IMG/VR virus record: IMGVR_UViG_3300048584_000075
Location: 1 to 32,051 of that record
Length of the DNA stretch: 32,051 bases
Reading direction: 5' to 3' (one strand)
From: a virus
Positions within the stretch are counted from its first letter, which is position 1. Each line of letters starts with the position of its first letter. A model generated the notes under the pieces. That model made no database searches. It had not been told where the DNA came from and worked only from the letters and a program-made list of their open reading frames with translations. Made by a program: the position numbers and the translations under genes. This document shows positions 20,556-28,313 of this stretch, in pieces.

Positions 20556-20858
20556 TCAGCCCTTGGCGGTGCGCTGACCGCGCGCCTTCACGGGCACCTC
20601 GCCGCCCTGCGGCGGCTCCTGGTACCCGTGGTAGGCGAGCTGCTCGTCGACCTGGGCGACACGGTCCGCCAGGCCACGACGGGCGTACCCGGCGCGCTCG
20701 GCGAGCAGGGCCTCGACCATCGTCGAGCGTGCCAGGTGGAAGTCTCCGACGATCTCGCCCTTGAGGGATCCGTCGCCGACAGGCTCGCCCGCCGTCTCGA
20801 CCTCGCCCGCCGTCTCGATCTCGCCCGCCGTCTCGACCTCGGGGGTCTCCTCGCTCAT
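20556..20858 (-). CDS. Hypothetical head region protein with ETAGE repeats
   Basis: 100 aa, GAAGGAGTGAGC before ATG 20858. The acidic N-terminus repeats (V/I)ETAGE(I/V/P) three times at residues 8-26. A helical part follows (FHLARSTMVEALLAERAGYA), then a C-terminus with VDEQLAYHGYQEPPQGG and a basic end (KARGQRTAKG). It comes directly after the capsid gene, so a head accessory role is possible; no family recognised. The acidic repeat looks like a small in-frame DNA duplication. Confidence 0.6.
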   Translation of the reverse strand: MSEETPEVETAGEIETAGEVETAGEPVGDGSLKGEIVGDFHLARSTMVEALLAERAGYARRGLADRVAQVDEQLAYHGYQEPPQGGEVPVKARGQRTAKG

Positions 20859-20904
20859 GCTCACTCCTTCGTCGGGTTGACGTGCTCCGGTTCGGGCCGC
20901 CAGG

Positions 20905-20942
20905 CCAGCCCGCCCCCGGGGAGGAATCCGGGGACGGGCTGG
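20905..20942 (-). terminator. Strong hairpin directly after the capsid gene
   Basis: CCAGCCCGCCCCCGG (20905-20919) pairs with CCGGGGACGGGCTGG (20928-20942) with one mismatch in 15, around an 8-nt loop. It begins 14 bp after the capsid stop (20956). With no U-tract it may be a partial terminator or an mRNA-stabilising end that lifts capsid expression over downstream genes. Confidence 0.6.
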
Positions 20943-20955
20943 AGAGCGGTCCGAC

Positions 20956-22344
20956 TCAGAACGTCGGGGTGACGAGACCGGTACCGGCGACCTTGCCGGC
21001 GCCGTTGGTGTAGCGGTCGAAGGTGTAGGCGGCGTAGCCGTACACCACGAGCGGCACCTTGAGGTCCGTGGCACCCGCCTGGTCGGCGCGGATGAACATC
21101 GGCGCGGAGGGGTCCTCCCACAGGTGCGCCTCATTCACGTTGACCAGGTAGATCTCGTCCTGGTTGGTGCCGGCGCCCAGGTTCGTCGCGATGTTGTTGT
21201 CGACGACGACCGGGGTGCCGTTCGGGAGCAGGCCGCGGAACCCGCGGCCGTAGAGCTCGCCGTAGTTGACGCCGCCCTGCTGGGCGTTGATGCCCGGCTG
21301 GCCGATGAACGGCCACGACGTCCCGACCTGGGACTGCATCCAGTACCAGCGGCGGGAGTGCATGACGGCGATCGATCCGTCGGCGGCCTGGTCCAGCAGG
21401 ACCGCCTCGATCCCGGCCAGGGCGGCGAGGATCTTCGGGTACAGCTCGGCGGCGGTCGGGTCGGCGTCGGTGTACGCCGTGGAGGCCGCCTTGTTGGTGA
21501 GCCCGGTCGTCGCCTGGTTGATCAGCGTCGAGTCGAGCTTGGTGTGGTACCCGCGGATCAGGTCGTCCACGGTGACGTCGAGCGCGCCGGTGGACCGCTC
21601 GACGGCCTGCCGGGACACGGACTGCCAGTTCTCGATCGTGAGGACGTCGAGGGTGAGCAGCGTGTCGTCGATGCTCGACTCGGTGACGCCCGAGTTCTGC
21701 GACGACTGCACGTCGGCCGTGGTGCCGGTCGTGACCTTGGAGATGTTGACCGTCATCCCCTCGGCCGGCAGGTCGTGGTGCCGGCACACGTTGGCCAGCG
21801 GACGGCCCGCCTTGGCGTTCGGCGCCACGAGGTCCGTGAGGTACTGCGGGACCGTGAGACCGGCGAACGCCGACGTGCCTACGGCTCCACGGGACAGGTA
21901 ATCGGCGCGCTCGACCCGCTCCTCGGACATGTGCCGGGCGAGGCGCTCACGGGAGTCGATGTCCCCGTAGAGCGCGTTGCGCACGACGTCGGTCAGGAAC
22001 ACCGACCCGGACCGGTCGACGTCGGGGTTGTAGGCCCGCTTCTCCTGGCCCACGCGTGCGACCTCGTCGTAGGCGGGCTTGCGGGCCGCCGGGACGCTCT
22101 CCTGGGCGAGGCGGTTCATGGCCTCATCTCGCTCGAGCTCGCGCTGCAGGTCGGCGATCTCGCCGTTGAGGGCGTCGATCTCCGCGTCGAGCGCGTTCTT
22201 GCTCGCGCGCAGCTCGGAGACCTTGACCTCGTCGACCGTCTCGGCCGATCGCAGGTCGTCCAGCGTGGTGGCGATCCCGTTGCGCTCCGCGAGCTTGCCG
22301 GCGCGACGGGCCACCAGGGTGTCGATCAGCTCCTTCAGCTTCAT
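20956..22344 (-). CDS. Major capsid protein (HK97 fold)
   Basis: 462 aa. Residues 1-80 are a coiled-coil delta/scaffold domain (LRASKNALDAEIDALNGEIA), which the prohead protease would remove. The mature shell follows: VFLTDVVRNALYGDIDSRER, AGLTVPQYLTDLVAPNAKAG, DDTLLTLDVLTIENWQSVSR, and the E-loop to A-domain region WPFIGQPGINAQQGGVNYGE with LPNGTPVVVDNNIATNLGAG. The start has AGGAG upstream. The 132-bp gap before it (22345-22476) contains only its leader. Confidence 0.9.
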   Translation of the reverse strand: MKLKELIDTLVARRAGKLAERNGIATTLDDLRSAETVDEVKVSELRASKNALDAEIDALNGEIADLQRELERDEAMNRLAQESVPAARKPAYDEVARVGQEKRAYNPDVDRSGSVFLTDVVRNALYGDIDSRERLARHMSEERVERADYLSRGAVGTSAFAGLTVPQYLTDLVAPNAKAGRPLANVCRHHDLPAEGMTVNISKVTTGTTADVQSSQNSGVTESSIDDTLLTLDVLTIENWQSVSRQAVERSTGALDVTVDDLIRGYHTKLDSTLINQATTGLTNKAASTAYTDADPTAAELYPKILAALAGIEAVLLDQAADGSIAVMHSRRWYWMQSQVGTSWPFIGQPGINAQQGGVNYGELYGRGFRGLLPNGTPVVVDNNIATNLGAGTNQDEIYLVNVNEAHLWEDPSAPMFIRADQAGATDLKVPLVVYGYAAYTFDRYTNGAGKVAGTGLVTPTF

Positions 22345-22476
22345 GGCTGAGGGCTCCTTTCGTCTGGGTGGACTTGTGGGTCCTCGCAGCAGGCGACAGG
22401 CAGCGGGCAGTGCGCGCTGGGCGTCGGGCGGTGGAGGGTGGTGCTGCCCGGCATGGGCCGGGAGTTCAGGGCGCGC

Positions 22477-23166
22477 TCAGGCGGGGACGGAGCGCAGCTG
22501 GGTGTCGAAGTCGTGGATCAGGTCGGTGCCGCGGAGGGCTCGGACGATCTCGGGGGCATCGCGGAGCTCGGAGTCGGTGGTGTGCGGGTTGGCCCCGTAG
22601 CCGACGATCGCGACGTCGCCGCGGTGGATGTCGAACTCGTCGATGCGGTACTCGGTGTAGTCCGGGGACCACTGCCCGCGGATGATGCGGAACCGGAACG
22701 ACATCTCGAAGCGCAGGTCGTCGGCGAACTTGACCGCGATGTAGGCGACGTCGTGGTCCTTGGGGTTCAGCGACGGGGCGTCGACGTGCAGGCCGATGTC
22801 GTCCTCGGACAGGGACAGGGACCCGTTGTCGGTGATGGCGATGCGGCGCAGGGGCTCGTGGTCGAGGACCAGGGGGACGGACAGGTCGCCCCGGGCGAGG
22901 GACGAGCGGGCGGCGCCGGCGGACACGATCTCGGTATACGGGCCCCAGTAGTCCCACATCTCGTAGCCCCGCTCGTAGACGGTGGCGTGCCCGGTGAAGT
23001 GGAGGAGCCCGCTGCCCGAGGAAGACTCGCGGAGCTGCGTCTGGGTCGACAGGCCGCGGGTGAAGCCGAGCGGACCGTTCTCGAACGCCCGCCGCTGGGA
23101 CGGTCGATCCTTCAGGGCGCGCACCCCCTGGGCGCGCTGCTGCGCGGCTTCGTCAACCGTGATCAC
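22477..23166 (-). CDS. HK97-family prohead protease (U35)
   Basis: 229 aa from GTG 23166, overlapping the portal stop (GTGA). The catalytic residues are readable: His103 in VPLVLDHEPLRRIA and Ser156 in LRFEMSFRFRI, with the strand FTGHATVYERGYEMWDYWGP before them. It cleaves the capsid delta domain during maturation. Portal-protease-capsid order is standard. Confidence 0.9.
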   Translation of the reverse strand: MITVDEAAQQRAQGVRALKDRPSQRRAFENGPLGFTRGLSTQTQLRESSSGSGLLHFTGHATVYERGYEMWDYWGPYTEIVSAGAARSSLARGDLSVPLVLDHEPLRRIAITDNGSLSLSEDDIGLHVDAPSLNPKDHDVAYIAVKFADDLRFEMSFRFRIIRGQWSPDYTEYRIDEFDIHRGDVAIVGYGANPHTTDSELRDAPEIVRALRGTDLIHDFDTQLRSVPA

Positions 23167-24341
23167 GCTGGGGCTCCGATCTTGTCTGCGGGCTTGTCGA
23201 GGCGGGGGGCGCCGAAGAGCCGGTCGAACTCGGCGAGCTGCTCGTCGGTGAACGGCGGGAGGTTGTCCAGTTCCCGGGCCTCGGACGGGGCGAGCGCGCG
23301 GCCGGAGATCTTGGCGAGGATGGTCTTGGACCGGGCCTCCGGGTCCATGCGGAGCACGGTTGCGTCGGTGGTGAACTTGGCGTACTGCGATCCGTAGATC
23401 GCGCGGCTGAGGGCCTTCTCGCGGCGCACGAAGACCGGGCCGAGGTTCATGATGAGCAGTTGCAGGTTCCGCTGCGTGATGCTCGCGTAGGTGATCGAGC
23501 CGGTCGACGTCTCCGCGCCGATGAGGTCCCCGGGGGCGCCGAAGAACCGGGCGGCGTCCGCGACGCCGTACTGCTGCTGCTCGAGGAACATGACCGTGTT
23601 CGCTGGGACCTGCTGGAAGGTGTACTCCCAGTCCCGGCCGGTGACGAAGATGTCGCGGTCCCGGACGGCGTTCTTGAACCGTGCCTTGATCGCCTTCGCG
23701 TCAGGCTCGTCAACGGTGGGCTTGAGGGTGTTGCGCAGGTGCCCGGCGGGGGCCGCGTCGGAGTCGAACCAAGCCAGCGCGAACTCCTGGGCTGACAGGT
23801 AGGTGCCCAGCGACCAGGCGGCGTAGGCCACGGGGGAAAGGCCGACGGCCAGCCCGGGGACGGTGAACTGCTTCTCGTGCCAGATGTCGCTCGGGTCGTA
23901 CTTCGTTCCGGCGATCCGGTAGTGGTCCAGCATTCCCTGGCGCACGTGCACGGACACGTCCTGCATCGGGGCAAGCTCGATCCGGCGAGGCTTCCCCAGG
24001 CCGTCGCGTTCGGTGATCACCCCGACCGTGTTCCCGAATCGGTCGAGATCCATCTGCGAGGAGTACAGCCACTCCTCGAGCTCGATGCCCGGGCCTCCGG
24101 GCTCCGAGAAGAGCGGCGGCCGTGGCATCTCGATCTGCACGCCCTTGACCCGCCGGAACACGTCCAGCGGCGTCGTGGAGACCAGGTCGGCCCTCAGGCG
24201 AAGACATGCCCACACGGCCGAGTGGCGAAGCGCAGTGTCGGAGGTGGCCACGGCGCCCTTGCCCGCGCTCCTCATGTCCACACCCTGCGCGACCATGGTC
24301 GCCTGCAGAGTCGCGGTCGACCTCTGGAAGAACAGGCTCAT
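23163..24341 (-). CDS. Portal protein (HK97 type)
   Basis: 392 aa. HSAVWACLRLRADLVSTTPL, ELEEWLYSSQMDLDRFGNTV, YDPSDIWHEKQFTVPGLAVG and LEQQQYGVADAARFFGAPGD are all in HK97 portal order. The C-terminal part (SKTILAKISGRALAPSEARE, LDNLPPFTDEQLAEFDRLFG) is the usual wing end. It forms the dodecameric DNA gate of the head. Start ATG 24341 overlaps the small membrane gene by four bases. Confidence 0.9.
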   Translation of the reverse strand: MSLFFQRSTATLQATMVAQGVDMRSAGKGAVATSDTALRHSAVWACLRLRADLVSTTPLDVFRRVKGVQIEMPRPPLFSEPGGPGIELEEWLYSSQMDLDRFGNTVGVITERDGLGKPRRIELAPMQDVSVHVRQGMLDHYRIAGTKYDPSDIWHEKQFTVPGLAVGLSPVAYAAWSLGTYLSAQEFALAWFDSDAAPAGHLRNTLKPTVDEPDAKAIKARFKNAVRDRDIFVTGRDWEYTFQQVPANTVMFLEQQQYGVADAARFFGAPGDLIGAETSTGSITYASITQRNLQLLIMNLGPVFVRREKALSRAIYGSQYAKFTTDATVLRMDPEARSKTILAKISGRALAPSEARELDNLPPFTDEQLAEFDRLFGAPRLDKPADKIGAPA

Positions 24342-24481
24342 CCGCTACCCCTGGTCATCTGCCGGGACGCGGCGAGGCACAGTCCCGCGGCGGTCATGAG
24401 CGACCACCCCAGACCCCACTGCACGAGAACACCTGCGGTGAGCGCAAGGGCGCCCACGATGTCCAGGACCGTGGTCACCAC
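24338..24481 (-). CDS. Tiny membrane protein between terminase and portal
   Basis: 47 aa from GTG 24481 (or GTG 24478), one or two hydrophobic spans (TVLDIVGALALTAGVLVQWG, LGWSLMTAAGLCLAA). A longer reading from GTG 24556 has GGAGG five bases upstream but would overlap the terminase gene by 61 bp. Its stop overlaps the portal ATG. Small membrane proteins in this place occur in other actinophages; function unknown. Confidence 0.5.
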   Translation of the reverse strand: MVTTVLDIVGALALTAGVLVQWGLGWSLMTAAGLCLAASRQMTRGSG

Positions 24482-24495
24482 GGTCGGGCGGCCGG

Positions 24496-26016
24496 TCAGT
24501 GGACGGAGTCGGCGAGCGAGTAGTCCGCGGACCCGACCACGTGTTCCAGCAGCCACAGCGCCTCCGCTTCAGCGACGAGGCCGGCGACGTCCACCGGCGA
24601 CTTCTTGCGATCGATCACCCAGCCGTCACCCAGCGACCGGACCACGACCCTCTGGATCGCTGCCTGGATCTGCGGCTCGTCCGGGTGCTTGAACGACCGG
24701 TCGGCGATCATGTCCTTGAGCCGGCCGCATGCCGCGGCGATCTCAGCTCCGTTTAGCAGCCTCACATCGACGCCGGCCTCGGCCAGGTCAGGCTGGAGAC
24801 TCGCCGCCGGCGACGATCCGCCCTGCAGTCCGATCGCGAGCGGTGCCCACCGGCGGATCCTCGAGGGGAGCCATCCGGGCAGGTCGGACGGCGACATGCG
24901 CGCGATCTCCCGCGTGTAGGGCACCCCAGGCTCCAGGAAGCCGGCCACCGCCACGTGGACCATCGACCGGTCCCAAGACATGTCCAGCGTGAACACGACC
25001 GTGGCCCCGTCCGGCAGGGCCGCGTCCTCGTCCAGGCACGCGTCGTAGCCCTCGACGTCATAGGGGCCGGCGTCGTCCTCCTCGAGCGGGTCCTCCCACC
25101 AGCCCATCCGCTCGCGAGCGAACTCCTCGACCGGCATCGCCAGGCGCTCCTGGCGGACGTAGTCGCGCGTGATCCGGCGGTCCAGCGCAGGATTCGCCAG
25201 CCACCAGCTCTGCTCATCATCCAGCTGGCACCCAGCCGTCCCCGGGCGGTGCGCGCAGTCCTCCCGCGCGCAGGGCCGTACCGGGCTTCCCCACTCGATC
25301 CAGCCGAGGTACGGATCGGCCATGGACCGGCCGCGACCGCGCAGCCTCCGCAGCGCTGCCGACAGCAGCATCCCGGGGCTGGATCCGTGGACCAGGTGAG
25401 CGTTCTTCTGGGCCGACATCGTCGGGACGATTGCGCCGAGCTGCTGGTCGGTCCAGAACAGCGCTTCGTCCCCGTACAGCCGGCCGCTGGCCATGCCGCG
25501 TCCCGATCGCTTCGATCGAGCCAGGATGTTCAGGCGGGCCCCCGAGTGGAGGTCGACGCCTTCCTTGCCGTTCGACTCGCGGATCCGCTTGACCCGGCGG
25601 GACAGCCAGGAGTGCGAGTCGATGAGCCGCCGGAACTCACCGAACGTCTCGGTGGAGGTCTTGAACTCGTGGGCCGTCCAGTTGACCTTCGGGACGTCCT
25701 GGACGAAGAGGTCGTGAATGGCCCCGGCCAGCATGACCGTGGTCTTGATGTTCTGCCGCCCGCAGACGATCCCGGACTCCAGTCCGATCCAGTCCCCGTC
25801 CGCCTTCTGGGCATACAGGGCCCGGCACGCCAGCTTCTCCGGCTCGTCCACCTGGTACCCGAGGTCGACCATCAGGTCGGCGATCTCGTCGGCGATTGTG
25901 AAGACCGCGCCGTCCGGCACGTAGAAGTGGGACGGCGGGGCGCTAACTGCCGTGGTGGCGCCTGCGTGCACGGCTGACGGGATCCTCGTCCTGGTCATCG
26001 GCCGCGGCCCTGGCAT
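24496..26016 (-). CDS. Terminase large subunit
   Basis: 506 aa. A Walker-A-like GIVCGRQNIKTT (82-93, the variant P-loop of actinophage terminases), Walker B LYGDEALFW with Asp183/Glu184, and a C-terminal RNase-H nuclease domain starting at VVFTLDMSWDRS (Asp345, Asp349). Insertion of a Cys/His cluster (CAREDCAHRPGTAGC, about residue 249) may bind zinc. AGGTGA precedes ATG 26016; ATG 25998 is an alternative. The start overlaps the small subunit gene by 74 bp. It cuts and pumps DNA into the prohead. Confidence 0.9.
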   Translation of the reverse strand: MPGPRPMTRTRIPSAVHAGATTAVSAPPSHFYVPDGAVFTIADEIADLMVDLGYQVDEPEKLACRALYAQKADGDWIGLESGIVCGRQNIKTTVMLAGAIHDLFVQDVPKVNWTAHEFKTSTETFGEFRRLIDSHSWLSRRVKRIRESNGKEGVDLHSGARLNILARSKRSGRGMASGRLYGDEALFWTDQQLGAIVPTMSAQKNAHLVHGSSPGMLLSAALRRLRGRGRSMADPYLGWIEWGSPVRPCAREDCAHRPGTAGCQLDDEQSWWLANPALDRRITRDYVRQERLAMPVEEFARERMGWWEDPLEEDDAGPYDVEGYDACLDEDAALPDGATVVFTLDMSWDRSMVHVAVAGFLEPGVPYTREIARMSPSDLPGWLPSRIRRWAPLAIGLQGGSSPAASLQPDLAEAGVDVRLLNGAEIAAACGRLKDMIADRSFKHPDEPQIQAAIQRVVVRSLGDGWVIDRKKSPVDVAGLVAEAEALWLLEHVVGSADYSLADSVH

Positions 26017-26407
26017 CCATCGCCATCGTCACCTGCCGAAGCTCTCGGGACAGCGCCTCGCAGTGGTCGTCGGATCCGCCGCGGTCCAGCAGGCGTGCGA
26101 GCTTGAGCGCCACCTGGCCCATCGGGGAGTCGAGCTGGCGACGGTAGGTCCGCTTGATCGCATCGGTCACGTCGCGGATCTCCGTCGGAGGGTCAGAGTC
26201 CACCGGTCCCGTGAGGGGTCCCTCGGTCGGCGTGGACTCGATGATCCTGAGCGTGCGCTTCTTGCCGGCGGCCGGCGCCAGGGGGACCACATTGCCCGAT
26301 GACCGCCGGGCCTTGGCAGCAGACATCCGGTGCTGGTCCGAGCAGTACTTCGCAGTGCTCCGCTTGGCCTCGAAACGGCCGCCGCAGTGTGCGCACACGA
26401 CCTGCAT
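25943..26407 (-). CDS. Terminase small subunit-like protein with N-terminal zinc finger
   Basis: 154 aa, ACAGGAG before ATG 26407. Residues 1-28 contain CAHCGGRFEAKRSTAKYCSD (C-x2-C...C-x3-H, as in QHR), a treble-clef-like zinc finger. A basic linker follows, and the C-terminal 80 residues (QVALKLARLLDRGGSDDHCE, ALSRELRQVTMAMDARAAAD) resemble actinophage small terminase subunits. It should recognise the packaging site next to it. The call rests on gene order and the C-terminal pattern. Confidence 0.65.
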   Translation of the reverse strand: MQVVCAHCGGRFEAKRSTAKYCSDQHRMSAAKARRSSGNVVPLAPAAGKKRTLRIIESTPTEGPLTGPVDSDPPTEIRDVTDAIKRTYRRQLDSPMGQVALKLARLLDRGGSDDHCEALSRELRQVTMAMDARAAADDQDEDPVSRARRRHHGS

Positions 26408-26525
26408 CGCGGGCTCCTGTCGGGGTTAGCGTTGCGCTTAGCGTTGCCGTTGACATCGCGGGAGGGAGAAAAAGGGCAGGGGGCGTTCGTGGGTCACCGC
26501 AGTCGATCTCAAAAGTGATCTCGGC
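26408..26525. other. Non-coding gap between HNH and terminase, candidate cos/packaging site
   Basis: 118 bp without a gene. TTAGCGTTGC is directly repeated at 26426-26435 and 26438-26447, with a third partial CGTTG next to it. A purine/G-rich tract follows (26459-26487). In many cos phages the HNH gene flanks terminase and the cohesive end lies between or beside them. No end sequence is recognisable here, so this is a positional inference. Confidence 0.35.
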
Positions 26526-26822
26526 TCACCAGCCATCGGCGATCCACATGCTCGGCCGGTCTTGCCGCCTGCTCGAGCGACCGAAGTTGCCTGGGCAGCC
26601 GAGCTCGAGATGCTTCCGCCCGTGGGCCGGCCGCCAGTTCGACGGCTCCCAGGTCAGGTGCGGGTGAGTGTTCCGTTCCTTGACGTGGTCGACGGTGTAG
26701 TCGTCGGGGTCGTCGATGGGGTGTCCGCATAGCCAGCATGTCCATCCGTAGAGCTGCTGGCAGGTGGTCTTCGCTTCGGTAGCCCGTCGTCCGCCCCAGT
26801 CATCCGGGCCTCTTCGGGTCAT
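26526..26822 (-). CDS. HNH endonuclease (packaging-associated)
   Basis: 98 aa. CWLCG (Cys29, Cys32) binds structural zinc; YTVDHVKERN contains the first catalytic His46; WEPSNWRPAHGRKHLELGC carries Asn62 and His71. This is the compact HNH type that in many phages sits beside terminase and assists cos cleavage. It is the first gene of the late operon, right after a hairpin. Confidence 0.9.
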   Translation of the reverse strand: MTRRGPDDWGGRRATEAKTTCQQLYGWTCWLCGHPIDDPDDYTVDHVKERNTHPHLTWEPSNWRPAHGRKHLELGCPGNFGRSSRRQDRPSMWIADGW

Positions 26823-26842
26823 GACTTCGTCCCGGAATGGTG

Positions 26843-26869
26843 AAGCCCCGGCCGGGTGGCTCGGGGCTT
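26843..26869 (-). terminator. Hairpin terminator of the early operon
   Basis: AAGCCCCG (26843-26850) pairs perfectly with CGGGGCTT (26862-26869) around an 11-nt loop. It is 20 bp beyond the stop of the last early gene (26889) and 21 bp before the HNH gene. It has a short U-run only. It probably separates early from late transcription. Confidence 0.6.
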
Positions 26870-26888
26870 GAGGGCATAGGTCAGGAAC

Positions 26889-27113
26889 CTAGGTTTCTGA
26901 TTCTGACAGCGCGGTGTGACGGTTGGCAAGGACATCGGCCCTCCGCCGCATCGTGTCGGCCACGTCGTCCCATCGGTACCGGATGGTCCGGCCAAGTCGG
27001 TAGCGGCGCCAGGCGTGCCGTTCGGCGAGCTTGTAGACCAGGGACGGTGTGATGCGACAGGCCGCTGCGATCTCCACCACGCTGAGATACCCCGTGTGCA
27101 CTGGATGAGTCAC
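26889..27113 (-). CDS. Helix-turn-helix DNA-binding protein (HTH_17/excisionase-like)
   Basis: 74 aa from GTG 27113, overlapping the previous stop (GTGA). GYLSVVEIAAACRITPSLVY, then KLAERHAWRRYRLGRTIRYR and WDDVADTMRR is an HTH_17-type winged helix. As the last early gene before the late operon it could be a late activator, or an excisionase. It is distinct from the HTH protein at 1451-1672. Confidence 0.7.
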   Translation of the reverse strand: MTHPVHTGYLSVVEIAAACRITPSLVYKLAERHAWRRYRLGRTIRYRWDDVADTMRRRADVLANRHTALSESET

Positions 27114-27766
27114 GCGGTCTCCTCGCGCTTGAGGACTCCGCGGCCGAGGATGAGCCACTTGTCGGCTGGCCAGACGTGGATCGGGTTGCCGTCGTCGTCG
27201 AGGGTCGCGATGTCGCAGCGGACGTGGGACGGAAGCAGGTCATCGGCGGGCCTAATCGTCGCCACGAGGGTGCCTGTGCAGTCAGGTTCGGGGCAGGGCT
27301 GGCCGATCTCGAACACGCGCGCCTGGTTCGCCTGGCGGTGGGAGCGGCCTTCGCGTCGCAGCTCGAGGGTCTGGGTGACGAACTCGGCCGACCAGTCCTG
27401 GGCGCAGTACCAGTCGATGCGGGTGCAGATCCACTCGGCGAACATGGGCAGGGCGGGGTCGGGTGCCTGTGTCCAGGGGCCTTCCTCGAGGCCGATCGCG
27501 ATCCAGGAGCGCAGGTGCTGGCGGATGTTGTCCCGGGTTCGGATGACGGCGTGGTTGACCTTCAGGCCGGGGTCGGAGGTGCCGCGGGTGGGTCCTGTGC
27601 TCGAGGGGGCGGGGAGCCATTCGGCGAGGTGGTCGTGAAGGGCGGGGAGCTGTGCGGTCGCGTCGAGAGCGGTTCGGCGGTGCCATTCGCAGACGACGAG
27701 ACCGTCGAGAGCCCGGCGTGGCCGGTCATGGAGCGCTGTGCAGAGCGCGGTGGTGGCCTGGCTCAT
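27110..27766 (-). CDS. Conserved phage protein with C-terminal zinc-ribbon-like motif
   Basis: 218 aa. The N-terminal part has CEWHRRTALDATAQLPALHD. The middle is helical and Trp-rich (NIRQHLRSWIAIGLEEGPWT, EWICTRIDWYCAQDWSAEFV). The C-terminus carries PCPEPDCTGTLVATIRPADD with further Cys and Trp residues, as in a short zinc ribbon. Proteins of this layout are common in the early regions of actinophages; function unknown to me. It is the first gene after the inverted-repeat cluster, which may control it. Confidence 0.6.
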   Translation of the reverse strand: MSQATTALCTALHDRPRRALDGLVVCEWHRRTALDATAQLPALHDHLAEWLPAPSSTGPTRGTSDPGLKVNHAVIRTRDNIRQHLRSWIAIGLEEGPWTQAPDPALPMFAEWICTRIDWYCAQDWSAEFVTQTLELRREGRSHRQANQARVFEIGQPCPEPDCTGTLVATIRPADDLLPSHVRCDIATLDDDGNPIHVWPADKWLILGRGVLKREETA

Positions 27767-27826
27767 CGGTGGGGGTTCTCCTCGACTGCGCGCGGGCGGT
27801 TAGTGACGGGGTCTACGAACCTGAGA

Positions 27827-27938
27827 GTTCTGCTTGCTTACTTGCTTACTTGAGAACAGAATCCGTTCGGATTCCACCCCGATTCCGGGTGGAATCCAGT
27901 GCGCTTCCGTTCGGAATCCGGCTGGAATCCGAACGGAA
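27827..27938. repeat. Cluster of GGAATCC inverted repeats and CTTGCTTA repeats (candidate origin or operator array)
   Basis: The 175-bp gap 27767-27941 contains GTTCT (27827-27831) and AGAAC (27853-27857) flanking two tandem CTTGCTTA copies (27833-27848). Then come a perfect palindrome GAATCCGTTCGGATTC (27859-27874), a perfect 11-bp dyad GGATTCCACCC / GGGTGGAATCC (27869-27879, 27887-27897) and another 11-bp dyad TTCCGTTCGGA / TCCGAACGGAA (27905-27915, 27928-27938). GGAATCC or close variants occur about seven times in 85 bp, in both orientations. This is the most structured non-coding DNA of the window and lies directly downstream of the replication-like gene. Confidence 0.75.
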
Positions 27939-27941
27939 TGG

Positions 27942-28313
27942 TCACTGGTTCGACTTGGCTCGTTCGGCTGCCTCCCTCGCCTTGCGTTCCCGGTCCTCCT
28001 TCAGTCGGCGGGCGCGGTCCTCGGCGGACTCGTTCCAGCGATGCCATGCACCGATGGCGTACACGTCGCGCTGCATGGGCAGCTCGAAGACCAGCTCGGC
28101 GTCGAGGAGGGCCTTCAGGCGGGCGGGAGTCCCGGGGATGCCCAGACGGGTGATCTGGCCCTTGGTGAGGACGCCGTCCCTGTCGATGGTCTTGGCCTTG
28201 GCCAGCATGGCCAGGTACAGGTAGGCGGCCTTCTCCCCGGCCTGTTCGATCTTGTCGTCGTCGAAGAACGCGACGTCGAGGGGCACGTACAGGCGCTTGG
28301 GCTGGCGCGGCAT
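27942..28313 (-). CDS. Replication-initiation-like winged-helix protein (short)
   Basis: 123 aa. ATG 28313 shares a base with the preceding stop (TGATG). RLYVPLDVAFFDDDKIEQAG, then EKAAYLYLAMLAKAKTIDRD, GVLTKGQITRLGIPGTPARL and YAIGAWHRWNES match the N-terminal winged-helix domain of phage replisome organisers. The usual C-terminal ATPase/DnaD-like part is absent; instead there is a basic helical tail (ARRLKEDRERKAREAAERAK). It may bind the repeat cluster directly downstream. Medium confidence. Confidence 0.6.
   Translation of the reverse strand: MPRQPKRLYVPLDVAFFDDDKIEQAGEKAAYLYLAMLAKAKTIDRDGVLTKGQITRLGIPGTPARLKALLDAELVFELPMQRDVYAIGAWHRWNESAEDRARRLKEDRERKAREAAERAKSNQ

Noticed and set aside
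24481-24556. Upstream GTG start (24556) for the small membrane protein
   Set aside because: It has GGAGG upstream but would add 25 Arg-rich residues inside the terminase gene; the Shine-Dalgarno match is probably part of the terminase Glu-Ala codons. Kept as an alternative only.
27859-27938. CRISPR-like array
   Set aside because: The repeats are short, in both orientations and irregularly spaced, without spacers of constant length.
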